The notes: generated by a model not told the origin, from the letters alone. Counted from the first letter of the stretch, positions 14,912 to 23,671 are shown. The stretch is DNA of 32,585 bases from Desulfovibrionaceae bacterium (GCA_017454105.1 JAFTDR010000223.1:1-32585); one strand, 5' to 3'. Numbers and translations are program-made.

Positions 14912-15106
14912 ATGCCTCAGGTGAACAATATTTCTCAAAGCACAACGTATACACTTCAGCAATTCCAGGATCTGGCCAATCAAAGCGGGGACAATGCCGA
15001 ACTGCGTATTAGAAAAAGCAATCAGCAACTCAGCAATACCCCACTGGGCTTTATAGCACGCAATTTCGGCAAGACGCAAACCCTTTCCAATATTCAGGCC
15101 AACTAA
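14912..15106 (+). CDS. N-terminal piece of the putative effector (64 aa, ends at premature stop)
   Basis: ATG 14912 has a strong AAGGAG six bases upstream and begins 10 bases after the chaperone stop. The 64 residues are rich in Ser, Thr, Asn and Gln (starts MPQVNNISQSTTYTLQQF), as expected of a type III secretion signal and chaperone-binding region. A TAA at 15104-15106 closes it. The large frame at 15113 is in the same reading frame, separated only by the TAA and two codons. I therefore read this as the true beginning of the large effector, cut by a nonsense mutation (for example AAA to TAA) or by a sequencing error. Confidence 0.65.
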   Translation: MPQVNNISQSTTYTLQQFQDLANQSGDNAELRIRKSNQQLSNTPLGFIARNFGKTQTLSNIQAN

Positions 15107-15112
15107 GTCTTT

Positions 15113-18100
15113 TTGCGAACACTGTCCAACGACCCACGCTATCAATGCGTTGGCCAACAGCTGCGTCTCACTCTCTCCAGGACCATGCCGCAAACAGCGA
15201 CGTTAACCCCGGCCAAAGTCCGAACTGCCGTTGGTGTGGCGGAAACCATGCTCAGGGATTTTCATGCTCGCCGAGAAGGCCAGAACATCGCGAGCATGAT
15301 GCACTACAACAAACTTATCCCCAATGACATGCAAAACGAGTTTGCCTCGTTCTATGTCACCTACAAGGCCTCACACCCTGATCTGCGGCTGGATATGCGG
15401 GACTTTGGTGACAAAACCCAACTCACAGAAGCCCAGCGCAATCTCGGCGATTTTGAGAAGACGAAGGCACTCCAAGAAGCTGACAAAAATCGCCTCACAC
15501 CGTTCGAGGATATGCTGAAAACCTTCTTTGCCGAGAATAATCGTTTGGCGCGCACCGAAATTGCACGGTTTCTGCCCGAAGAGTGTGGCTTCGACAATGA
15601 GAAAGCCCAAGCACTGACCGATCTTTTTGCCAAATATGACAAAGACTTGGCTTCAATAGCGACAGAAAATGATCGATCAAATTTCCTGAACAAAGCCTTG
15701 AGTACGCCCAAAAACATACCGACGTCCGGCAATATTCTCTCTCACTGGCAAGATTGCCTGCACAATCAATTTCTTAGCAGTACCGGGACTGTCATGCACG
15801 GAGAAGAGAATCTCTTTGCGCGTCTCTCCACTGCGGACATTACCCTCATTGATCAAAGCATTGCCGCAGGGAATTTGTCCAAAGACAAACAAACCGAATG
15901 CCTCAAGAGCGTGTATGCGGCCCTTAAAGTGATGTTCAAAGCACACCCACAACTCAAAGAACCTGGACATGCTGGGGAAGTGAGTGCTTTTGTGCGTCAC
16001 CTCTGTGACAGCTTGCAACAACTGGGTTCCAAAATTTCTATGGAAAAGGCCATGGATGCGGCGCTTGATTTTGCGGTACTTAGGCAAATCAATGCCGAAG
16101 GGATGCACGAAGTCTTTAACCAGACAGGGATAAGCACAGAATTTGGTCGTGCTGTGTTGAAGGTTGAAGAGTTTAGGAAAGAGGCCTTTCAGGCTGTTAG
16201 CGACTTAGGAGGGAACCGCACAGAGGCTGACATTGCTCGTGTAGTGCAGGATGAGGCCAAAAAGTTCATAGAGCAGCATAGCTCCGTCCTGCTTGGGCAG
16301 GGACTCGATGCGGCCAATGCTGATATGGACCCCAAATATCCTGAAGCCTTGGCCAATATTGGCTTGCCCTTTGCGGAGCTTTTGCAAAAAATGCGGGATG
16401 ACAAAAGCTCTGACGTGGATATTCTCTGCCAGGTCAATGTGCTGGCAGAGCGCTTTTTCGATCCCAAGTTGGATCCAAAAGCACGCGGTGAAATTCTCAA
16501 AACGCTTACTGAGACACTCTTTGCCCCACGAGGAAGCGTGGACAATATTGCCTTCTGCCAGAGCAATAAGGATCGCATTGGATCGCTTTTGGGTCAGCTC
16601 CAATCTGTTGCTGCCCGCAAGGGGGAGTATACGCCAGATGTGCGGCAGTCCTGCAACAAGACAGCTATGGTGTTAAATGTCATTTACGAGGCTCTGCTGC
16701 AGCATGTGCCTGAGAAACATCGAGAGGCTTTGGCCTTAGAAGTACCGAAACAGCCAGCGAACAACCCGCAACTTGAGCGGCAGATGCAGCGCCCAGGCAG
16801 AGAGCCAGTACGCCCCATACAGCGCAATGCCACGCCTGCTGAAATCTTCGCGGCCAAACAGGCAATGCAGAGCGAGGGCTGGAATAAAGAGACAACTGCT
16901 AGCATAGGTCCTCTGATCGAAGCTCTGAAATGCACAGACCACAAGTTGCTCTACAATGTGCGTGACCTCTCAGCTAAGATGGACAACACGCTCAAGAGCC
17001 TGCATACAGTTGGTGACTATGCATCGTGCCTGAAGCACTACCTCTTCGATCTTTTATATGTTGGTCAACATATCAATGATTTGATCGCCGAGTACCCGCA
17101 GCACTCACCCAATGAACTGATGCGGCTGCACATGGACATGTTCATTGCGAGCCATACCGATGAGCAACTTGCCAAGGTATTGGATGGGCTCTATTCAGAA
17201 GAATCTAAACTCTTCCTTAATGTTTTGGCCAGTCACGCAACCAAGGAGGCCGTGGCTCTGAATGGGGCTAAAAGTGAAAAAATAGAAGTAATCTGGCAGA
17301 CCTTTGGCGCACTTCCCTATCTTGCGGATAAAATTGCAGAAAAGCTTGGACGTGAAAAACCAGGGCCCTTACTGAGTGATTCTGAGAAAACCATCCTCGA
17401 CCTCCCAAAACAGGAATTAGGACTCTCGAACGAATTAAGAAATCTGTTTCCGTCGCATCTGAACCTTTTTGATGAAAAAATGTTCATGATCAAAGAGAAC
17501 ATAGAGAGTGACAAGTATGAGCGGCTCAAGAATTTTTACGGTCAGCTCAAACTCCCAGCAGGAGAAGGTCAGCCGCAAACAGTGGAAAAGGCAAGTACTG
17601 AGAATTACTTTTACGCCGACATAGAAGATGCCGATGAAGAAGAGAGGATGTGGAATGTGGAACATCTGGCCGTGATGTTCGCCTTCCACGCCAAGGAACT
17701 CGACGCACTCTTGGAAGCAAGCAATGGCAATCCGACACCGCAAGCCATGTGGGCGGTTTTGCACGGAGGAGAGGCTCCCCTTGATCTTTCCATGGACAAT
17801 TTCGTGGAAAAACTCATGCAGCGCACAGTTGAGGAAGTGCATGCCTACGCCAAAATGATTAGTGCCAAAATGGTCTATCCAGACGCTTTTATCAATCTCA
17901 GCTATACGGCCTTGGGTATTTCCCCGAACACGCTTCTACAAAAATTCAGCACAGTCGCGCACGAGGATGTGACCATCACCATGCACGATCAGCTTCTTCG
18001 CCATGGCCTCTTTCAACTTGGGAATGGCTCGGCATATAAACAAGGCGAACACGCTTATGGCTTTGGCCTTGACTTTATTCGAGCTCAAATGCCTCTTGGA

Positions 18101-18610
18101 GAAAAGAGAATGGATGGCGAAGGCTGCAAAATTTCCGTCGTTGTGGGTGGTCAAGAGAAGGTCTTTACCCAGAAAGAGTACTCAGAGTTCACCAAGAAAG
18201 AAAAAGAGCAGGGGCGCAGTTATCGCAGTGGTGAATTGGATCATCCCTACATGCAACAGATGGTGAACACGGTTCGCCCTCTATGCCAAAACGATGCGCA
18301 GTTGGCCAGCGTTGGGTACTGCACTACACAAGCCGTACAAATGGCTCTGAGAAATCCTAAAAACTTCTATAAGGATGTGAGCGGCAGGGCTTTTGAACAT
18401 ACGGCGTTAGATCACCGCATTGAGCCTGCACAAGACGGCAACGTTAAGGTCACAATCACAGAAAAGCCCGGTTCTCTCTTTAAGTTCACGATGGAAATTA
18501 CTGTGGATACGGAGGGTAAAATCACCATGGACAAGGGTGAAGTCACCTATCCGTCCTACGATAAATGGCTGGAATACAAGAACGCTCATCCCAACGAAAA
18601 TCTTGATTAA
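15113..18610 (+). CDS. Large putative type III effector, body (1165 aa)
   Basis: A hydrophilic 1165-residue protein without signal peptide or membrane helices, encoded directly after a CesT-like chaperone. The only initiator available after the upstream TAA is TTG 15113, with no Shine-Dalgarno. Translation from the intact 14912 start would give about 1232 residues. No catalytic motif or named domain is recognised. The composition is helix-rich, with a proline-rich hinge around residues 550-580 (VPKQPANNPQ... RPGREPVRPIQ), which divides it into two halves of similar size. Single-gene pairing with a chaperone, an N-terminal polar signal in the preceding fragment and the size argue for an injected effector. 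A large cytosolic protein of other function remains possible. If the stop is real the gene is a pseudogene, although no second lesion is visible over 1165 codons. Confidence 0.7.
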   Translation: MRTLSNDPRYQCVGQQLRLTLSRTMPQTATLTPAKVRTAVGVAETMLRDFHARREGQNIASMMHYNKLIPNDMQNEFASFYVTYKASHPDLRLDMRDFGDKTQLTEAQRNLGDFEKTKALQEADKNRLTPFEDMLKTFFAENNRLARTEIARFLPEECGFDNEKAQALTDLFAKYDKDLASIATENDRSNFLNKALSTPKNIPTSGNILSHWQDCLHNQFLSSTGTVMHGEENLFARLSTADITLIDQSIAAGNLSKDKQTECLKSVYAALKVMFKAHPQLKEPGHAGEVSAFVRHLCDSLQQLGSKISMEKAMDAALDFAVLRQINAEGMHEVFNQTGISTEFGRAVLKVEEFRKEAFQAVSDLGGNRTEADIARVVQDEAKKFIEQHSSVLLGQGLDAANADMDPKYPEALANIGLPFAELLQKMRDDKSSDVDILCQVNVLAERFFDPKLDPKARGEILKTLTETLFAPRGSVDNIAFCQSNKDRIGSLLGQLQSVAARKGEYTPDVRQSCNKTAMVLNVIYEALLQHVPEKHREALALEVPKQPANNPQLERQMQRPGREPVRPIQRNATPAEIFAAKQAMQSEGWNKETTASIGPLIEALKCTDHKLLYNVRDLSAKMDNTLKSLHTVGDYASCLKHYLFDLLYVGQHINDLIAEYPQHSPNELMRLHMDMFIASHTDEQLAKVLDGLYSEESKLFLNVLASHATKEAVALNGAKSEKIEVIWQTFGALPYLADKIAEKLGREKPGPLLSDSEKTILDLPKQELGLSNELRNLFPSHLNLFDEKMFMIKENIESDKYERLKNFYGQLKLPAGEGQPQTVEKASTENYFYADIEDADEEERMWNVEHLAVMFAFHAKELDALLEASNGNPTPQAMWAVLHGGEAPLDLSMDNFVEKLMQRTVEEVHAYAKMISAKMVYPDAFINLSYTALGISPNTLLQKFSTVAHEDVTITMHDQLLRHGLFQLGNGSAYKQGEHAYGFGLDFIRAQMPLGEKRMDGEGCKISVVVGGQEKVFTQKEYSEFTKKEKEQGRSYRSGELDHPYMQQMVNTVRPLCQNDAQLASVGYCTTQAVQMALRNPKNFYKDVSGRAFEHTALDHRIEPAQDGNVKVTITEKPGSLFKFTMEITVDTEGKITMDKGEVTYPSYDKWLEYKNAHPNENLD

Positions 18611-18669
18611 TGCCCTACGATATTTGAGGAAAGGCAGTAGGATCGTGCTTTTGTTGCGAAATTGAACAA

Positions 18670-18713
18670 TGCGCCGCCTTCCTCGTGACTTAAGTCATGA
18701 GGAAGGCGGCGCA
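18670..18713 (+). terminator. Long palindrome after the effector gene
   Basis: A 44-base, almost perfect palindrome (TGCGCCGCCTTCCTC arm, centre TTAA) with one G-U type mismatch, 60 bases past the effector stop. It can form a very stable hairpin. No T-run follows, so it may protect the transcript end or be a bidirectional terminator. Confidence 0.55.
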
Positions 18714-18785
18714 ACGTATAGCATCTGTCACTATACATCACCGATTCGGTTACGTTCATAGTGGTCGTGGGTGTACTGCCAACAG

Positions 18786-18888
18786 TATACACAAGCCAGA
18801 AACAAATTGACATTTTTGCAAACGAACGCCATCGCAGAGTCAGGTATTGTCAACTCCAAGTGACAATTTTTTTTCTGCCCGCAGTATA
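18786..18888 (+). mobile_element. Family A mini-element (103 bp)
   Basis: A full copy, TATACACAAGCCAGAAAC to TTTTCTGCCCGCAGTATA, with TA at both borders. Confidence 0.85.
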
Positions 18889-18990
18889 CCAAAGCGTATG
18901 GTGCGTCAAGCACAGGCATACGGTATTTCTCGACGAAATCAGTACGCGGAAAAAACGCGCTCTTCTTTTGTTTCTTGTGGGGAGAGTATT

Positions 18991-19021
18991 GGCCATCCTC
19001 CCCATACTGCGGAGGATGGCC
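18991..19021 (-). terminator. Hairpin directly after the outer-membrane protein gene
   Basis: A perfect 11-bp stem (GGCCATCCTCC / GGAGGATGGCC) with a 9-base loop begins 6 bases after the stop on the minus strand. No T-run follows. Confidence 0.5.
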
Positions 19022-19027
19022 TTCAAG

Positions 19028-19714
19028 TTAAAAGTTGAAACGCAGGCCAAGGCTGAATTCATTGGCATAATTGGCCATGCCGATACCGATCTTTGACCCG
19101 TAGAGCTTTTTGTCCGTTTCGTGATAGCTTGTTCCGACAAAGCGATAGCCAAGATCTGCCGCAAGCGCATCCGAGAAATCGTAGGAGCAGCCGAGGCCGA
19201 GATTGTAGGCCAGGCTTGTGTTTGTATCATTGAAACTGTCGCTATAGTTGCGGGAGCCTGTGTCCACTTCGAGTTCATATTTGCTGTTTATGATGGCAAG
19301 GCCAAGACCGCCGCCGACATATGGGGTAAATTTTGACTCATTGTGAAAATCGTAGTAGGCGTTCGCGAAAATCGTGTGCAGAGTATATTCGTTGCTTATC
19401 GACTGATGAACGCCTGAGGAATGCTTGAGATCGTAGTCTGTATTCACAGTGCCGCGCAGGGCGTACTCAATTTCAGCTCGAATCGGCGTCTTGTTTCTTT
19501 TGTAGAAGTCATAGCCGACAAAGAAGCCCATGCCAAGCGTGTTTTGCGAATGCTCGCCTGTGTCGAAATGCCGCGCGTGGCCGCTCGACGAAATTTTGCC
19601 CGTTGACTGGTATGAATCCATGACTTTGATGCCGGCATACACTCCCGTATCGCCGGCATATGCCGCAAACGCAAAAGCGAGAGTGAGTACGGCTGTTAAC
19701 AGAAGAGTTCTCAT
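19028..19714 (-). CDS. Outer-membrane beta-barrel protein
   Basis: A 228-residue exported protein. It starts with a classical signal peptide (MRTLLLTAVLTLAFAFAAYAGD, cleavage after AYA). Alternating amphipathic strands follow, such as YAGIKVMDSYQS, MGFFVGYDFYKRN, RAEIEYALRG, FTPYVGGGLGLAI and LAADLGYRFVGTSYH, and it ends EFSLGLRFNF, whose C-terminal Phe is the barrel-assembly signal. This is the small opacity/OmpA-barrel type (OMP_b-brl), probably eight strands. ATG 19714 is chosen over 19807 because of the strong AGGAGG just upstream and the signal peptide immediately after. Function is unknown; adhesion or membrane integrity roles are typical of relatives. Confidence 0.88.
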   Translation of the reverse strand: MRTLLLTAVLTLAFAFAAYAGDTGVYAGIKVMDSYQSTGKISSSGHARHFDTGEHSQNTLGMGFFVGYDFYKRNKTPIRAEIEYALRGTVNTDYDLKHSSGVHQSISNEYTLHTIFANAYYDFHNESKFTPYVGGGLGLAIINSKYELEVDTGSRNYSDSFNDTNTSLAYNLGLGCSYDFSDALAADLGYRFVGTSYHETDKKLYGSKIGIGMANYANEFSLGLRFNF

Positions 19715-19868
19715 CGTGGGCCTCCTTGAGCGCAGTAAGAAGAGCTGTCTTTTTTTAAAAAAAAGACTTGCAATTTTCTTTTGTTCAGTGTAGGTTTCTT
19801 TTGACAAGGTTTAGGAACGTTCTAGAAAAAAGAAAGACGGGCTACACCTAGACCACAAAGGCAAAAAT

Positions 19869-19897
19869 GCGCATCTGTCAACTGCTTGACAATGCGT
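19869..19897. promoter_or_regulatory. Inverted repeat TGTCAA-N4-TTGACA
   Basis: Perfect six-base arms are extended outward by GCGCAT/ATGCGT with one bulged base. It lies about 155 bases upstream of the outer-membrane protein gene and could be an operator or a small hairpin. The regulator is unknown. Confidence 0.35.
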
Positions 19898-20001
19898 CTT
19901 TATAGTATTGAGCTGAGTGGAGACAAGAATTCGAATCTCCAGAGAAAAATCATATCTGCCTCGTATAGGGGGAGAAACGAGTTCTTATCGTGCGCAGACA
20001 A

Positions 20002-20061
20002 TTTGGGCGCAAGAAATATACTTCGACACCATGTGTCTGAAGTAGGTTTCTTGCGCCCAAA
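20002..20061 (-). terminator. Long hairpin after folE
   Basis: Fifteen perfectly paired bases (TTTGGGCGCAAGAAA and complement) continue into a mostly paired inner part (ACTTC / GAAGT, GACAC / GTGTC), giving a stem of about 27 bp. It begins 32 bases past the folE stop. No T-run follows on the minus strand. Confidence 0.5.
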
Positions 20062-20093
20062 GTATACTAAAAAAAATTTATATGATCAAGCAG

Positions 20094-20657
20094 TTAGCGT
20101 GCTGACAGTAATTCGCGCATGCAGGAATTTGTGAGTTCTTTGTCTTCTTGAAAGCATCCAAGATTGGCAACGGTCACAGTTTCTGCTGCGTCTTTTTTTA
20201 TGCCTCGCATTGACATGCACATGTGCTGCGCGCGGATAACGACCATAACTCCACGGGGGGAGAGGCCCCGCATGATTGCCTGGGCGATGTCGTAGCCTAA
20301 GTTTTCTTGGATTTGCAGACGCCTTGCGAAGACTTCGACGATTCGGGCCAGTTTGCTTAAGCCGAGTACTCGTCCGTTGGGGATATAGGCTATGTGGATG
20401 CAGCCGAAAAACGGGAGCATATGGTGTTCGCACATGGAGTAGAAGGAAATGTCCTTTTCCATGACAAGGCCATTGTGCGGCGTGGAAAACTGCGTATTCA
20501 GGTGCGGTTTTGGATTGCAGTCGTACCCCTGGAAAATTTCAGTGTACATACGGGCAACGCGGTCCGGAGTTTCTCTCAGCCCCTCCCGCGAGGGATCTTC
20601 CCCTATGCCCTCGAGCATAAGTTTGACTGCTGTGCGAATTTTCTCTTGATCAATCAT
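20094..20657 (-). CDS. folE: GTP cyclohydrolase I
   Basis: Converts GTP to 7,8-dihydroneopterin triphosphate, the first step toward tetrahydrofolate and, in many bacteria, queuosine. The zinc ligands are present: Cys76 and His79 in MCEHHMLPF and Cys147 in [12 protein letters not shown]. The substrate-binding [17 protein letters not shown] and SPRGVMVVI blocks also fit. At 187 residues it has family length. ATG 20657 is preferred over the in-frame 20807 because AAAGGA lies about 9 bases upstream and the extra 50 residues have no counterpart in the family. No folate neighbours are present. The assignment is secure. Confidence 0.97.
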   Translation of the reverse strand: MIDQEKIRTAVKLMLEGIGEDPSREGLRETPDRVARMYTEIFQGYDCNPKPHLNTQFSTPHNGLVMEKDISFYSMCEHHMLPFFGCIHIAYIPNGRVLGLSKLARIVEVFARRLQIQENLGYDIAQAIMRGLSPRGVMVVIRAQHMCMSMRGIKKDAAETVTVANLGCFQEDKELTNSCMRELLSAR

Positions 20658-20796
20658 TGCGAAATGTCCTTTCTCCGTGTCCCAATGCTCTGTTTTTCTT
20701 GGGTTTCCACCCGTGAGGCGTTTTATGGCACATGTTTTCGCGCAGGTCAAATTGCGCTGCCTAAAAAAAGTATATGCAGCGTGGCTTTTTTGCAAG

Positions 20797-20846
20797 AATG
20801 CGGTCACACTCCCAAGCGTAAAGCAGGGAGTGCGACCGCATTTTTT
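20797..20846 (+). terminator. Strong intrinsic terminator without an obvious gene
   Basis: A stem of 17 base pairs with one mismatch (arm AATGCGGTC-A-CACTCCC), a 12-base loop and TTTTTT directly after on the plus strand. No plus-strand gene ends nearby; the folE start is 140 bases to the left on the other strand. It may end an unseen small RNA. Confidence 0.75.
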
Positions 20847-21073
20847 GACTCGTATGCTTCGGCTCGGAGTATGTTATGGAGGGTCTTTGGGCTTAGGAAA
20901 AAAGCTGTCTACGCGAGGCAGGCGCTTTTGAATGGTTTCTCGTCGAGTAAAACGGCATAAATTTTTTGTTTTTTCTGTGTGCGGCTACCAGACGATTGGA
21001 GAAAATGACTTTCCCGCGCACACCAAGGAAAGTGACCGCAATGAGCCGTCACCCGCTCTGGCTCTCTTCGTGT

Positions 21074-21173
21074 CAGAGGGAAGAATCAACAAACTGACAT
21101 GGTTGCAAACGGGAGTCCGCACAGAAATGCTCTTTTCAACTCCAAGCGGCAATTTTTTTCCGACCGCAGTATA
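21074..21173 (+). mobile_element. Family A mini-element, left end decayed
   Basis: Good match from AACAAACTGACATGG through TTTTCAACTCCAAGCGGCAA to CCGACCGCAGTATA. The first 20 or so bases are degenerate. Confidence 0.7.
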
Positions 21174-21330
21174 GCATATGCTACGAGTGGCGCTGCCGTA
21201 TTCATGACGCAAGGAAAATGCGGCGGCGCACTGTTCAAATGGGCCAAATTCTCCTCTCTGTGCCTTTCGAAAGTCACCCTGATTTGGCTTTTGACTCTTG
21301 AAGGTGCGGAAAGCATACCTCTTTATAGGC

Positions 21331-21434
21331 TACACGCAAGCTAGAAACAAACTGACATTTTTGAGAAAAAGCGCCAGCACAAAGTCAGGTATTTTTAAAC
21401 TCAACGTGGCAATTTTTTTTCTGACCACAGGCGA
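21331..21434 (+). mobile_element. Family A mini-element, both tips mutated
   Basis: Left tip TACACGCAAGCTAGAAAC and right tip TTTTCTGACCACAGG. The interior follows the family order closely. Confidence 0.75.
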
Positions 21435-21478
21435 ACGCGGCCTAGAAGGGCGTTTATGCAAGAGGGGGGCAGCCTTGA

Positions 21479-21868
21479 TCAAAAAAACATCGAGAGCAGA
21501 TATACTGTGCCGAAAGCAAGAGAGCCAACGTTGCAGCCGGTTCTAAAGCCGCTTAATCTCGCGTAGAAGCCGTAGCGGTGCACTACAAGATAGGCATGGA
21601 TGGCTGTACTTAAGACATCGGCAAAGATCAGGATTTTAATGCAGTGATCGGATAGGGTGCAGTCAAGCAGGCGCACGCAGAGCCAGAGTATGAGGATTAG
21701 GCGGATAAGCGATGTCAGAATGCCGATCACGGGACACATTGCTTTTCTGTATTTTTTGTGGGATCGAGAGTATGAAAGAACTACGTGTTCGACAAATCCC
21801 GCAAAAAGTCCCCCGACCAAGAACCAGATAAGAAGAGCGTATGCGAGCGTTTCCATGATGGCGATCAC
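21479..21868 (-). CDS. Four-helix membrane protein, unrecognised
   Basis: About 129 residues with four hydrophobic segments (YALLIWFLVGGLFAGF, GILTSLIRLILILWLCV, ILIFADVLSTAIHAYLVV, LAFGTVYLLSMFF). No family is recognised. The GTG at 21868 overlaps the TAG of the preceding gene (TAGTG), so translation is probably coupled; an in-frame ATG at 21856 is the alternative start. Likely an inner-membrane partner of the 170-residue protein encoded just upstream. Confidence 0.65.
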   Translation of the reverse strand: MIAIMETLAYALLIWFLVGGLFAGFVEHVVLSYSRSHKKYRKAMCPVIGILTSLIRLILILWLCVRLLDCTLSDHCIKILIFADVLSTAIHAYLVVHRYGFYARLSGFRTGCNVGSLAFGTVYLLSMFF

Positions 21869-22380
21869 TATGCCGGCGGAGCCTGGGTCTTAAGTTTTTG
21901 CCAATCTTCAGGTGAAATGTTCACCGAGCGGGCCGCAAGCCATTTTTTGATGACAGGTGTGGACGCTGTGCCCCCACTTTTTTCGACAAAACGAACGAGC
22001 TGAGAGAGTTTGATTGAGCGAACCATGGAGGAGCAGAGTTGTACCGTTTTGTGCAGTTCAGCGCTGTTTCGCATAAGGCGGTTGAGAAAGAAGGGGGCGT
22101 ACCAGATAAGCTTGACATAGCGAAACAGACCTTTGCCGAAACTTGTGTCAATAAAATTCAGGGTACTCAGGAGAGAATTTGATATCTGCAGTCCGAGATC
22201 GCCCATGAACGCTTTTTCTTCCGATTCGAGGGCAAAGTAGAGAAGGTCAAGGATTGAAAAGACCTCGCCCTCATCAGGCTGGCTCTCCTCAAGTTCTCGC
22301 CGAAGATTTTCTGCGAGAGCTTGGTAGGCTCGGCTTTCCTCAAGCTTGCTGCTTAGCGATTTTGGTAGTTGTCCTATCAT
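21868..22380 (-). CDS. Hypothetical protein, 170 aa, helical
   Basis: No family is recognised. The protein is predominantly helical, with charged heptad-like stretches near the N-terminus (SSKLEESRAYQALAENLRRELEES), a moderately hydrophobic middle (YVKLIWYAPFFLNRLM) that may touch the membrane, and a C-terminal part with VIKKWLAARSVNISPEDWQKL. ATG 22380 has AAAGGT five bases upstream. It is the first gene of a two-gene unit with the overlapping membrane protein gene. Confidence 0.65.
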   Translation of the reverse strand: MIGQLPKSLSSKLEESRAYQALAENLRRELEESQPDEGEVFSILDLLYFALESEEKAFMGDLGLQISNSLLSTLNFIDTSFGKGLFRYVKLIWYAPFFLNRLMRNSAELHKTVQLCSSMVRSIKLSQLVRFVEKSGGTASTPVIKKWLAARSVNISPEDWQKLKTQAPPA

Positions 22381-22447
22381 AGTACCTTTGAGCGAAGATA
22401 TTCGACAATCAAACCCGCGCCACTCGGGATTTTTTAAAATTTCTACG

Positions 22448-22545
22448 TATACTTCTGCCAGAAACAGGATTTTTGCAAAAGGGCGTCAGCACAGAGTCTT
22501 GTCTTTTCAACTCCAAGTGACAACTTTTTTTCTGACCACAGTATA
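22448..22545 (+). mobile_element. Family A mini-element (98 bp)
   Basis: TATACTTCTGCCAGAAAC to TTTTCTGACCACAGTATA with intact TA borders and a short deletion after the left end. Confidence 0.85.
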
Positions 22546-22710
22546 GCTTGACTTTTGTTAGGGAGAGAGAGCGTTGAAGGCAAACGAGAAAAACGCAAGC
22601 GATTGAGTACTGTACAATCAAGCTCGCAAATTGTAATCCGGCCTCTTTTTTCGCAGGCCACTTAGAATCCCGTGCAAATATACTTGCGACGGATGACATC
22701 GTTCTTCTCA

Positions 22711-22944
22711 ATTTTTCTGCGTGTACGAATTGGTATACTAACGCTCAAGTTCGTAATCACAAAGAATCGTATCTGCCGCGCTCATGCTGTCCTTTCACAT
22801 TGATTTCCTGAAAAAACGCAGCTTCCATTCCGCAAGTTTTGGCCTACAGAATAGAGGCCGGTCGAATTAAAAGGAGTCAGCTTCCTCCGCTTTCTGAGCG
22901 GTATTGAGTGCTATTATTGTAATCCGTACACGAAGCAATTTTTT
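22711..22944 (+). mobile_element. Family D element (234 bp), uninterrupted
   Basis: Aligns with 4423-4757. Ends: TTTTTCTGCGTGTACGAATT and ATCCGTACACGAAGCAATTT, which are imperfect inverted repeats. It serves as the empty-site counterpart for the A insertion in the other D copy. Confidence 0.7.
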
Positions 22945-23024
22945 ATAGCCAGTACTGCCAAGATGGGAGGCTTTGGCCTCATGAGCATCTACTGACCGGC
23001 ATCCTTGTGTTGTTTTTCAATGCA

Positions 23025-23127
23025 AATGCTCCGGCCAGAAACGAACTCACATTTTTGTAAGCGTAAAGCCGCACAGAGTCTTGTATATTCTCTGTACGTG
23101 GCAATTTTTTTTTCTGACGGCAGTCTA
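23025..23127 (+). mobile_element. Family A mini-element, tips mutated
   Basis: AATGCTCCGGCCAGAAAC to TTTTTCTGACGGCAGTCTA. The interior is intact. Confidence 0.8.
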
Positions 23128-23180
23128 TGAGAGCTGTCACAATGAGAGCCTTGCTGCTGTAGGGGCAGCCAAACGCACGA
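23124..23180 (+). mobile_element. Family C left-end fragment chained to A
   Basis: The piece TATGAGAGCTGTCACAATGA starts within the right tip of the A element, as in the other chained pair at 4017. The right end of C is not clear. Confidence 0.4.
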
Positions 23181-23620
23181 TCACTTTTTTGGCAGACCCA
23201 CGATGGGGAAATGCTTGAAAGCGTATCATCTCTCACAATGTTCCTGCGAAACAAAAGCATGTGGCCGCAGCGCATTTCTTTGTGCTATACGTAAGCAATA
23301 CTTCTATTGTGCAGGGAGCTTGTGTCCTTTTGCATATGAGCCGCCAGTACGCCTTGCTCACGGTCTCATACGGTCACGTCTTGAATTGAAATTCAGGGAT
23401 GTGTTCTGCAATCTTCACAGACGCTGTGCTTCATGGTACAGAGTTCAGACAGGTAGCAATTCTGCTCGCTATGGGGAATGCTGTCATCTTGTGCCTTTCA
23501 AGGTGTGACGCCGAAAACGTGCGATCTGTTTGACCGGCCCAAGAGAATCTCGTGGAAAACTGCCGTCTTCTTAGCAAATTCGACGGTTCTTTGCACCAAT
23601 ACAGGAAAAACAGCGGAGGT

Positions 23621-23660
23621 GGCGTTTCCTCCCAGGCAAAACAGCCTGGGTCTTCACGCC
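23621..23660 (+). promoter_or_regulatory. Two-part hairpin just before a membrane protein gene
   Basis: CCCAGGC-AAAACA-GCCTGGG forms the top and GGCGT/ACGCC the base, separated by a symmetric 5-base internal loop. It ends 11 bases before the chosen ATG, so in the mRNA it would border the ribosome site. It could be translational control or an upstream terminator without a T-run. Confidence 0.4.
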
Positions 23661-23671
23661 AAAGAAAATTG

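Larger units (their letters stand above)
18611..19027. other. Intergenic stretch with hairpins and an A element
   Basis: Holds the long palindrome after the effector (18670-18713), a full A element (18786-18888) and the hairpin after the outer-membrane protein gene (18991-19021). There is no gene. Confidence 0.7.
19715..20093. other. Intergenic stretch between folE and the outer-membrane protein gene
   Basis: No gene. It holds an inverted repeat at 19869-19897 with core TGTCAA-N4-TTGACA (operator-like) and the long hairpin after folE at 20002-20061. An AT-rich stretch with AGTATACT follows at about 20060-20085. Confidence 0.6.
20658..21478. other. Gene-free stretch with orphan terminator and two A elements
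   Basis: These 820 bases hold a strong plus-strand terminator at 20797-20846 with no gene before it, and A elements at 21074 and 21331. I see no credible coding sequence. Confidence 0.6.
22381..23671. other. Gene-free stretch with A, C and D elements
   Basis: These 1.29 kb hold A copies at 22448 and 23025, a complete uninterrupted D element at 22711-22944, a C left end next to the second A copy and a two-part hairpin at 23621-23660. No credible gene is present. Confidence 0.6.

Noticed and set aside
19915..19950. Possible tRNA T-arm (GAATTCGAATC)
   Set aside because: No acceptor, D or anticodon stems can be placed around it.
20394..20960. 188-codon plus-strand frame across folE and beyond
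   Set aside because: Antisense to folE and running through a terminator; composition is not protein-like.
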